NCBI RefSeq assembly: GCF_003590095.1
Contig: NC_039482.1
Coordinates: forward strand, 17,439,657 to 17,503,656
DNA from: Trichoplusia ni
Lineage: Eukaryota; Arthropoda; Insecta; Lepidoptera; Noctuidae
Direction: 5' to 3'
DNA: 64,000 nucleotides
Part shown: positions 25,713-37,700 of the stretch, one piece after another
Numbering within the stretch: position 1 is the first letter of the stretch
Layout: each line of letters opens with the position of its first letter
The notes under the pieces: model-generated
What the model saw: only the letters and a program-made list of their open reading frames with translations
The model's database searches: none
Told to the model about the DNA's origin: nothing
Program-made: the position numbers and the translations under genes

Positions 25713-28700
25713 TTATATCTTAGTGAATGATTGAGCTACTTCGTTGGCTAGGAGCGAAGCTATCGCCATATTGGAGCAGCTGGCGGTGACCCTGCAGCTT
25801 TCTTCCTCAGTCTTCACTGATAAGAGCACCAGGTCTTGTGCCGACATCGTTCTGCCCGCGAATCTGTAAGTATATTCAGTAAGGTTTAGTTTTTGTTGGT
25901 CTATCATGATTATTCATAACGTTTGGTTATTTCAGATTTGTGAAATCTCTGTTTCTAGACAATTATTCTTTGATTTCATTATTCAAAGGATACAAAACAG
26001 AAAATTCGCTCAGATGAATAAAAGTGATAATTACAAAGCGATTGTAATACTTCCATATCATTAGCATACCTTAGGAATTCTCCAGTGGAGGTGATAGCCG
26101 CTAGGTTAGCAGTCTCGAACACGTGTCGACATATCGTTTGTTCGCTATCCAACTTCACCGCTTTTTTCTCACACTGAAATAAATATTATGTAAATAGAAA
26201 TAAATTCACAGTCCTTAAAACATAATATTTATTTCTCCAACTTTAAGATACCTTTTTCCGATTAATTAATGTACTCTCAGACTAAAGTTTTTGGTTCCCT
26301 TTGGCCTTAAGCTACCTTCTAATGTGTTCTTAGAGTAACTTCTTTGGCATCTTTTTAGTGTTTTGTGATGAGTTTCAATTCTTTACTACTATGCATCGAC
26401 CAAACGCCAGAACGACGGTTTAGTCAAAAATCTGACACTATACCCACTTCCTCCCCCGAGAGGTCGGATAGCATAGTACAGTATTCTCCCACTTTACAAT
26501 AAAAGTAATAGTTGTGTTATTCCTGTACAAACCTCAGTCATTCCCCTGAGTTTCTTCTGCTCGGCGTCCCAGCGCGCCTCGGACATGGTGACCGCGCGCA
26601 CCAGCTCGCCCACCGGCGGGGTTATCGATACTGACACCTCACCTGACGACACATCACGTATAAATTATAATGCTTATAATTTTGCCTGTAGAGGTAAATG
26701 AAGCTAACTCGATATTCAAGATCTGGCAAAAAAACGAATCAATTGTGAGTTAAATGATGGTGGGTAAGTAATAATCAACTGATAAACAAACTCATACATT
26801 TCTAAATTTATACATAATACAGATTATAACTACTAGATACAAAACAAAAGATCGTGCTCATCACACAAACATTAATTCTGGGTGGGAGTCGAACTCACGA
26901 ACTCCAGTGTAGCAGTCACCAGACAACCAACCACTAGACCAGACAGTTATACACTTACCGACAGAGCTTATCATGGTGAATTCTATGGGCTGAATGGTGT
27001 CTGCGAAGTCAACGCCAAGAGTGACGGTGACCGCGGCTGATGGAGACAGCAGGGGCACTGGAGTGAACTCGTGGATGTTACGGGAGCCAGTCAGGGTCTG
27101 CGGGGCATAAGGTATAGATGTAAGTAATAGCAGCTAGTGAATGCCTTACTGCTCGGGCTCACTTTTACACATAGAAAAGGCTCAATCATATGTCTGTGCA
27201 CGCTTAGTTTCCATTTCTGAGTCTGACTTTCTTTACGATTATATGTTTGATTAACAGGTCAGTTGTGTCTCTAGCGTTCTGTAAATATCGATTTCAGAAT
27301 AAACTGAAGTCACATTCAAGTCGTCAGAGATATCGCGGTCATGTCTGTTGCAGTAAGCCACAATTCATAGTGAGTTGGTTCACTTCAAAATTTTTGTTTT
27401 TTTTTCATATCGATGACTCGTCATTTTTCCACGCGCGGGGCCAGCTTGCTGCTGGAGGGGGAGACAGGCACTGACCTTCTTGTGCAGCCGGATGTTGGTG
27501 ACGTCGTTGCTGGAGTGGTTGGTGAGCAGCAGGTCTATGGCGCACATGGTGTGTGAGTACAGATGCGGCGCTCGCGGCCAGCGCAGGCGCGCGCCCAGCC
27601 CCGCCCAGCGCACGCGCGGGACCAGCTCGCTGCTGGCGCCGCCGCCGCCCGCCAGCGACGCGCTCACTGGCGTGATGCCGTCTGCTACACGGGGACATTC
27701 AAATTAATTTGAATCGGCTTAGCAAAAACCATACGTCAACGTCGAGTAGAGCAGTTTGCGTCACGATTCTAGACTTCGGCATATTGGCTGCGCAAGAACA
27801 CGCTCTACCTCACTGACTAGGGTCCAGAGTGACGAGCAAAGGGGCTTGTCATCCGATTAAAGGACCTCGGATCAGACACATCCGGTGCTGCGAGAGTAGT
27901 CCGACGCGCTTCAGCGCTTCAGCACGTCAGCCTACTCAATATACAAAACGCTCCGATGGCTGGTAGAACCGCTTGAATTTTGGGCCAAGAATGCAATGCT
28001 TTACCATGCCCTAACATAAGACGAGGAACATGTAGAACTTCAGTTGAAGTTGAATGACGTTATTCAAAGCATTCTCTAGCCTTATCAAAAAAAGGGTAAG
28101 GATCGACAGCCTGGCTTCAAAATCGCGATTACGGTTTCGTTTTAAACGTTGTACAGCACTGCCTCGAGAGTCGAGAGGTATTGCGGCTACACGCGCCGGC
28201 CTTCGCTTAATTATACTAAATGTATTTTTATACACCAATTAAAGATTTTTCCAAAACTACTCACTTTTTTGTTACTCTCATATTCCTATAAGTACAAATA
28301 TAAAAATTCATGCAATGTTTACTGTGATCACCGATTGAAAACTAAAAAAAAATATAATAGAGAGATATGGAAATAGTTCAGACGCTTTTTATAATCACAT
28401 TTATAGAAACCCTGCAATGGAGAGATAAATAGTTATCAAAAATAGTTACGAATAACTTTAGTAGGTACTTACCATCCCCCAAGCCCGGCGGCGGCATGCT
28501 GGGCGGCGACAGGAAGCCCCCACAAGTGGGCGTCATAGTGGGCAACGAGCTGGCCACCTCGTCCAACTCCAGAAGGAGCTCGAGGTTGGACTTCTCGTTC
28601 TTCTTCTGTTCTTCCTTCGTGGGTTGAGTGTTTGAGTTGGATTGCTATAAGAAATGTTTGAAGATATAATATTATAACGAGACGTACTCTAATCGTATTT

Positions 28701-31700
28701 ACAATAATTTCTTTCTTTCTTGTGTAGCCAGTGTAGCAAACACAAAGAAATGGGTCTCGCAACCAAAATTTAATAAGGATAAAAACGGAAACCCATAACT
28801 GAGTCTTGGCTGTCCGTCCATTCGGCTATTACCAAGCCGTACCTCATAAACCGTGTTAGCTAGACAGTTAGATGTTTCTGTTGCTCTATTAGAACAACTA
28901 ATAAAAAAACCCGGTTAACAACTGTTTCATTTCATTTTTCAAAAAAGCAAACTAAGAAAACGTTCGTTAAACAGTTTGCTTTTTTCATTTTCAATCGCAG
29001 AAAGATAATTTGGACGTGTATGTCTGTCTGTCTGGCATCATAACTCCCGAATGGATCGAGAAATTTAATTTTGTTTGTTTTGTATTAAAAATGGATGATT
29101 TGCAAATGTTCTTAGACATGTTTAATAAAAATCGGTCGAGACGTTTAAAAAATGTGGGAGTGGGTAGTTCTTACCGTCAAGAGCTGTCATAAAATGGAAT
29201 ATTATAAATGTGAGTAGAATCTATTTAAATATGTCTTAAAAATGCAATACTTTTAAGTTTCTTACTATATTTATTTTAATAATCTATGGAAGCGAGCAGT
29301 GCTGCCAGCGTTATGCTGGATTATCATATTAAAATGATACACATAAAACCTTTTTGGTTTTTAACATTTTGCATTGGGTTATTTACCAGTCACCAGGTTA
29401 GTAATACGTTTCATGAAAGATATTAAAATGTGCTTAGAATATCTTGGGCAGTATTAAAACAAACACAAAAATAAAAGAAAAATAAATATTGCGCTCACAT
29501 ATTTATTTATACAAACAAATAAATAATAATACAATATAAATAAATACTTATATATATGCTATAACTAGTATCACTGTTCTAATACCTTTTGTTGATATCT
29601 ATTTACTTAGCCCGTAGTTGTCTTATAATAACTTTCTTCAACTTAGTTCTGCAAAAAGGCATCTACTTACACATTGTCCTCCAAAAACCCATAGGTATCT
29701 ACTCAAACATTGTACTACGAAACCCCATCTACTTAATCATTGTCCTACAAAAAACAATCTATTTAAACTTGTCCTACGAGAAGCCATCTACTACAACATT
29801 TTTCTACAAAATGTTTACTTACAATATTGTCATTCAATAAAATCTCTTACTATAGACTACAATATTTCAATATAAAGACTCCCCAATGTATAATATTATC
29901 ATTGACTGAAGTCTTTTACGTCAAACTTCTATATTTCAATATACACACATTCCTACAGTACAACATCTACCTACACCACGTCCTACCTGCAGTCTATTCC
30001 TTACGTACCTTTTTATCGCGTGTGACTTCATTCTTCTTGCTGGGCTCGTCGTCGCTGCTGTCTGCAGACACCTCTGAGTCGCTGTCCGCCTCGCTATCGG
30101 ACTCGCTGTCCGATTCACTGTCGGAACTCGCTGAGTTTGATGATCTAGGAATAAATGGAGGTAAGGATGCAATCAATGTTATGAATATAAAATATGTTGT
30201 CGTCTACCAAAGGTCAAGAACAGGACTTATTCAGGCTTTGGATGTCGATCTGTTGCGCTTGGGATGCAAGCAATACTAGTTCAAAGCGCATCAACGCGCG
30301 TACATGTAAAAAACGCCATCTCTTGAGGCGATTTTTTAGAGTAGCGATGCTATCGCAGTCTTAATGTGGTCGTTAGTGGTCTGCCCTCACCTACATAACC
30401 TCAATTTAGCTAGCTAGCGGGGAACAGTGATAAAAGTACTCAGTCTCGGTCATCAACAGTCATCTTCCCCTGTTGCGCGTTTGCATTGATAGAGTCGATT
30501 ATTAAGAGATCAGAAATGGGTATGCGTAGTATAACTACAAAAAGTCCTTGCTGTCGAGAGGGATTAATTGTTTTAATTTCATGCAGTACAACAGCTCACC
30601 TGTAGTTATTTGTTTCCTTCGCAGGCTTCTCTTCTTTCTTTTCTTCTGTGCTCTCTTCTCTGTAGACAAAATACATTCATAAGATTCATCCTAGTTAGTT
30701 ACTATCTACTACTACTTTTTGATCCCCAATTACGTTTAGAAAGTCAACAGTTTAAGACCTTATAATTCTTGTGTTACTGGATCATTTAGACAGTCAACTA
30801 ATGGACTTTGGGATTAGAAAAAAATGATCAAATAACCCAAAAAAAGTTGGTTACTAGAGGAAAGTCACTAGATGTCGCACACGTCGCTGTAAGACGTGCA
30901 AAAAGAGTAATGAAAAGATTTGAACTTTCGCTTATTGACCTCGGCGGCTTAACGACTAGTACGTAGTAGTTTTTCAAACTTTACTGTTATATTGACCTTA
31001 ATAAGTACAAATACTTACTCTTCAGAAGACTCTTCAGAACTGCTGGCTTCGGATGAAGAGGAACCCGAGCCAGAACCACTGCTCTCAGCCGAAGAGTAGA
31101 ATCTTATTTTCTATACATTAAAATATGAAATATTAGAATACAAAACACTAGTTAGACAACTACTCTGAGTGAGAATTATACAGTAGAAGATTGTATGTCA
31201 AGACGAAATCCTTTTTTCTTTCACACCTACCAGACAACACGGCACATGTACTGTCTACTTCTATTTATTGCTTGAGTTGAAAGCGAGTCTGTTCACATTG
31301 GACTTTTGATTTTACTTTTGGCATGAACGCGCATTTTTTGCACTATTTGTCAACAATATTTCAAAGTACCCAAGCTGTGGTCAAAGCTGTGTAAAAAAGT
31401 ATAAAAAGAGATCCAACAGGCGAACTATTTTTGAATACTTCCGTTTGACGTTGTTTCAAATTAAATAGGGTATTATTTGTTATCTTATTTTTAGCAACAT
31501 TTTGTCTAATATCTTTTATTAACTTTATTAAAGTTCCACACTGTTCGCTGTTGTCAACCACTTTTCCTATCGCTGGTCCGTTAGTAATCTTTATAAAATA
31601 AGTAGCTTATCTTTGTACTTTCTTTTGTGTTCTGTTTTTATGGTGTTTTGTGTATTCATATAGTAATAATGAATCAATGTATAATTGGAGTCCTGACCTG

Positions 31701-34700
31701 TTGGTCCCGCTGGTGGGTGGTGTCGGGCGGCAGACAGTCGGGCGCGGCCCGCAGCGGCGCGGCCTGCGTGGTGCGCGGGCTGGGCGGCAGCGCGCGGTAG
31801 TGTGTGTGTATCTGGCCTGCATGTATGGCTGACCTGTTGGTCCCGCTGGTGGGTGGTGTCGGGCGGCAGACAGTCGGGCGCGGCCCGCAGCGGCGCGGCC
31901 TGCGTGGTGCGCGGGCTGGGCGGCAGCGCGCGGTAGCCGCCCGCCGCCGCGCCGATGTACTGCGACAGCGAGCCCACCGTGAACGAACCGCGCTCTGCCG
32001 GCGAGGGAGGAAAGGGGGCATGACGTCTTATATACAACATGTAACAGAATAAACGCAAGACCTGAAAGTAGTTTGCTCAGAATCGGCTTCTGAATCGGTT
32101 CCCATCATTATTTATATGTGTTAATTTTCTCCAGAAATATCCTTCATTTAATCTAAATTAGGAGCACTGCGTAAAACCAACGTAATCAAATATTTTATTT
32201 AGGAAATTATAAGCCTTAGCTCAAAGTAATAAAAGCCCATAAAAATGCACGGCTGAATTTGTAGATCGCTAAATATCCATCCATACACACACGTAAAAAA
32301 ATCAATACATTTTAGAATAAAGTATGATAGTGTGCGAAAGGTAAAATATTTAATTTAAGAAAGATTAGTCTTTATTTCCAAGCAATACGTCTTACTTAAC
32401 TGCACAACCGAATTTGTAAAAATAACAATATCATTTCTATCCTTACCTACACACACACGTAGGTTTTTACATTTAAGCTAGTTTAATAAAAACATCACTT
32501 TAGGAAATTTCAAACTTATCTCAAAGCAATAAAGCTTTTTTAAATGCATTACTGAATTTGTAATTCCGCATTCACAATATTTTGTAGAGAAACGACAAAA
32601 TATTAGAAAATCATAGGTACGTTTTTTGCAAACGCTAAATCAATATGAAAGAGCGAGATGCAATAATTTACTGACTTAGCCCTTTGAGTTCCCGCTTTTG
32701 TTTGATATGCCGCCGGCGCACGTGCCGCCAAATTAGTCATTCGCCGGCAACCGACAAGTGAATTACGCAATTTTGTTGTTGTTGTTTACGCGCGCGATGG
32801 CTTTCCGGTACAGCAATATCCAGTGTACTGAGATGGTGAGGACACTGGCTCGTTGCGACGATAATGTGGAGTTAGCGTGTCGAGTCTTCAATGAACGACA
32901 TGGTACCAGAGTGAGCGCCAGGACAATGCTAGGTGCAACTCAGCGCCTGAGGGACTTCGGTACGTTTCGTCCTAACACGGCCTTGGATAGAGGGACGAAT
33001 GTGCGCTCTACTCGTTTGCAGGAAAACATTCTCGATTATTTCGATGAACATCCAGAGAGCAGCACGAGGGAAGCAGCGTCGTTGTTTGACTGCAGCCACA
33101 TGTACGTGTGGAGAACGTTACGTGCTGATGGCGAACACCCCTTCCATCTACGACGTTGTCAGGAGCTAATGCCGACTGACTACTTGCCACGACTGCAATT
33201 TTGTAGATGAACGTGTGGGCGGGAGTTGTAGGTACACACATACTCGGCCCTGTGTTTTTACCGAGGTTGACTGGAGATACCTACCTACACTTCTTGCAAG
33301 AGATATTGCCCCAGTTATTGGAGGAGGTCCCTCTCTCGTTGTTACGACGACCCGTGTTTTACCAACATGATGGAGCTCCCGCGCATTTCACGTGGAACGT
33401 TCGACGGCATCTTGATGCGGAGTATGGCTCTCATTGGATTGTACGTGGAGGACCTATACCGTGGCCTCCCAGATCTGCCGATCTAACACCGTTGGACTTT
33501 TTTTTGTGGGGTCGAACTCCCACTCTAAGGAATTAAATCGTTTTGTTTGGGGGTAGGGGTGGGTAAGGGAGGCATGACGAAATCATCTTGTTTTTTAAAA
33601 ACGACTCCCGCACTAAGGTGTCCTTGAGTCGCAGGTGTTCTCACAAACGTTGAAATCACGTGCACAAAGACACTCAGAACAAGCATTAAGCGGGTATGGA
33701 TCCCGCCAAACGTCGCGCAAAGTAGATTTGGCGTGATGTTAAATTGATATTGTGATACGTTTGGTACATTACATTCTTACACAGTATATGAAACCATACG
33801 CGAACGTATTTATTATTGTTTTGAGTAAATCTATACTTCTATACTAATATATAAAGCTGAAGAGTTTGTTTGATTGTTTGTTTGTTTGTTTGAACGCGCT
33901 AATCTCAGGAAATAATGGTCCAAATTGAAAAAACCTTTTTGTGTTGACTAGTCCATTCATCGAGGAAGGCTGTAGGCTATAAATCATCACGCTGCGACTA
34001 ATAGCGAAGATACAACGGAAAATGTGGAAAAAACAGGGCAGGTATAAATCATAACTTATATCTTCTACCCACGGGGACGAAGTCGCGGGCAACAGCTAGT
34101 TTTTTATAAATTCTAATACAAATTTTACTGAAAACGTTTTTACCGAGTCGAACTGCGATCGACTCGCGATCCCGCCGCGTCTGCTCATGATTAAGGACTC
34201 CGGTTGGGTCCGAAACTAGTCGGGCTACCCCGATAAATACGCGTGAGTAAACCGTTACATCATTTAATAATAGATAATTATGATTACAAATGAGTTTGAA
34301 CCTTTTTTGTTAGTCTGTCTTTCTGTTTGTTTAGGCTAATCTTGGAAATAGCAAGATATTTTGTTTTATTATATTATACTGTTAAATCAGTAATGATATT
34401 TATATTAACTTTTATTTTTAGCTGCAAACATTACAGAAAACCCAAATTTTGTCTACTGCGTGAAAACTTTACCGTCAACTTATACACGAGTAAATTTTTT
34501 TTTTGTCAATTATATAAAAAATTACCTTTAAAGCTACTATGCACTTGTGGTTTAGGTTTCCCCGGCAGGAACACTCTGGCCGTATAAGCCGGTAGTTGAG
34601 CGCCCTCCTTGGGTTCCAAGAAGCGTCGTAGCAGCCGCGCCCGGTCGCGCACGTCGTAGCTCGGGTCGTAGCGCGCCAGCGACCACACGTAGCGGCACAT

Positions 34701-37700
34701 GGCCAGCGTAGCCGGCTGGGTTACGGACAGCTTTACTGCTAGGGACAGCAGTTGGAGTTTCACTAGCTCGTCCTATAAAAAAAAATACAGTAACATTGGC
34801 TCTACGAACAGTGTCTTATGGTCTGCCTATGACCAATTTGTACGATAAACTGCGAGCCAACGTGTTTGTGAATAAAAGCAACAAGCGACATTAGTTTTTA
34901 TTGCGATTGGTCAAAGATACGTTTTTAAGTCGTACCTAACAATTATTAAAATATACATTATGGAAGCAATATATTTCAGGATTACATATTGATAAAGTAT
35001 CGAGACCAAAGACTGATATTATTTTCTTTGCTCATCATCATCATCAGCCCATATTCGTGTTTTGCTGGACATAGGCCTCCCTAATCTCCCATATCTCATA
35101 CTGTTAGATATTAGCGAAACCCATAACGACACCAGAATAAAATATACACTCATTGCAACATCGCTACAATACCTAATTTAAGTTAACAACTTGGAAAATC
35201 AGTAGGAAACTTGTTACAGATATTTTTTACTTTATAAAAAAATTACTATATCCAACCTGGTCTGCGAAGTTGGTAGCCATATGAGCTAGGATGGCGGCGG
35301 CCCGCGGGTGGCGGGCGCCGTGTTCTGCCACCAGCCACACGGCGGCCGCGCGGGCGCTACCGCCCAGTCTGTAGGGACACGTAAGTAAAGGGATTAGTAG
35401 TAAGCTGAGAGACAAGAAATGGAACATAGACTATATAATGAGGATGTTGAGGTCGAAATTCAGAATTACACAGATACAGAAATGTATAAGAGGTGTATCA
35501 TTGACCATACCCACTAAAATAATAATAGTTTATTTATTTCAACACCAGCTAATACAAAATTTATAATAAAAAAAAATCCTATGAACTACTTATGGCCGGG
35601 AATCTATACACATACATAATTGTATCCTCTGCCTCCCAAACTAGGTAATCACCTGTATAGTGGGAGGTAGAAAATATACAATGTTTCATAGAACCGCAAG
35701 ACAAACACTATTTTTTTTCTGCATTACACGGAAAGCCTGCTAAAAAAGAGAAATTACGCACAGGTGAAGAAAAAAGCCTTATAACAATATTTATACACCG
35801 TGATTTTTTAGTCGTCTTACAAAAGCAGCCCAGTTCATGTATCCCATGACTAGAACACGTTCATGATAAAAAAATGGTATTTATGAGATTTAAATAAATT
35901 TAAAATTATGATGCAATTCGTAGTGTTAGAAACACAGCTCTGTCGCGAGCGCGGTCCGAGCCTTGTAACGATGGAGAGGGGCGCGGGCGGCGGGTTTTTA
36001 TCATTTTTAACAGGATTTTTCAGATTTCTCGTTTTATTTTTCTTCGTACCTATTATCTTAGTTGATGATAAAATGTCGTATACATGAACTGGGCTACTTT
36101 TGTAAGACGATTAAAAAATCACCCTGTATACGCGTACCTGTCAGATCGCAGCAGCTTAGCGGCCCTGGACACGGCGGCCCTGGCGGAGGTGGCGCCACCA
36201 CCCACCACACGCTTCACAACCACCACCGCCTCGCACACCACCCACTCTGAGGATCATAGTGTTATGTTACTATACATAATTATGGATTTTTAGGATAAAT
36301 TCTTTCAATCATAAAGGAAATCCGAAAAACATTTTATATCTCTTTTTCTTTCCATAAACGAAAATACATTTCATTTCCGAAAACAGATTGCACAATTTTA
36401 CATGCATCTGTCATCATCATCTCGTCCTCCAAAATATCTATCTTTGGACATTTTCGCAGTCTTCTTTCTTACTTTATATGCCTCTACTAAACATATATTC
36501 AAAGTATTCATCAACAAAAGTAAAAAATAGATTGAAGTTCTGGTGTGTGAGAGAGAGAGAGTCATCTCAAGCGTTGCAATACATCAATCAATCAATTAGA
36601 GATCACATCTACTGGATGTTGGAGGATATTAGACTCCTCCAAAAGTATTCATTTCTACCCCTCACACACAAAACTCAAAAAACTACTAACCATCTTTACT
36701 GGACAACAGATGCAGTAGTCCATTCAAACATGTCTCCGTCTCAGTAGGTATGGCAACAGCGAGTCTCCCTATCGCCTGTATAGTGGCGCCGGCAAACGCC
36801 TTATCACTAGACGTGACGTAAGTCTGAAACTCCCTGAGGACTACTCCCGCACTGGACTCGGTCGCCAAGTTGGTCAGGATCTCCAGCTTCAGCAGCTTGA
36901 TGTGAGTCGGATCGGAGTTGCGAACGAAGAAGGATTTTAGGAATGGTTCGAAGAGGGCCTGCGGGAAGAATATGTAGATAGACTTGGCTGTACGGATAGC
37001 CGAGTGTTGTGGGTTCGAACAATACATAAGACAAGCATTTGTGTAATTTACGAATGCGTTTCCTGAGTATAGATGTCGTTGTGCACGTGACTTGAATAAA
37101 CATAAGGATTAAATTGCAAGAGTTGTTTTTTTTAATTTTACTATCCTAGTATAAAAAAAAAAATCTTAAGCGATTCCATTGTTTAACAACTTAATTGACG
37201 AAACAAAATACTAAAATTAGTCAGAATTAAAGAAAAGACCTTCTGATTATTATACAAGGTACAGGGGAATGGTTTACAAAGTATTTTTTTTTTCCCATCG
37301 CGTATCCTGGAAGGTATTTCTTAAAGAATTAAGCAGTACCTTTCTACACCTCTTTCGAATTTAATTAAACGAAAAATTAAATCGTTTGTGTAAATAAATA
37401 ATTTGACATCGTCATAAACAATACCAGAAGGTTAACTCACCCGCCTAGTAACAGTGAGCGATGCGATAGAGTTGAGCACGACGCTCTGCACTTCCAGCGG
37501 CGCGCGCAGCAGACGGACCATCGCCTTCGCTACCGGCGGCAACTCTTGGACTGAATTAACACAAAATATCAAAGAAGTAAAGTTTGCAAAAATCGTCTTC
37601 GATGCTTTGAAATAAAGATTTTTTTAAAGAAAATAATACGAAAGCAGGTATAGCTCGAAGTTGGCTCAGCGCATAGGTATTAGCGTGTTATTATTGCAGT

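Noticed and set aside
27405..27698. Overlapping GC-rich open frames near 27.5 kb on both strands
   Set aside because: They are alternative frames of AP-3 exon 18, which is GC-rich; only one frame joins its neighbours in phase.
29618..29875. Peptide with repeated I-V-L-Q-K pattern
   Set aside because: Produced by translation of the minisatellite; no sign of selection for protein.
29827..30279. 150-codon plus-strand frame rich in serine
   Set aside because: It is the shadow of AP-3 exon 16, whose acidic serine-rich hinge gives an open antisense frame.
31591..32058. 155-codon minus-strand frame spanning AP-3 exon 13 and its intronic duplicate
   Set aside because: It reads through a splice donor; the exon alone joins exon 14 in frame, while the extension adds 136 nt and breaks it.
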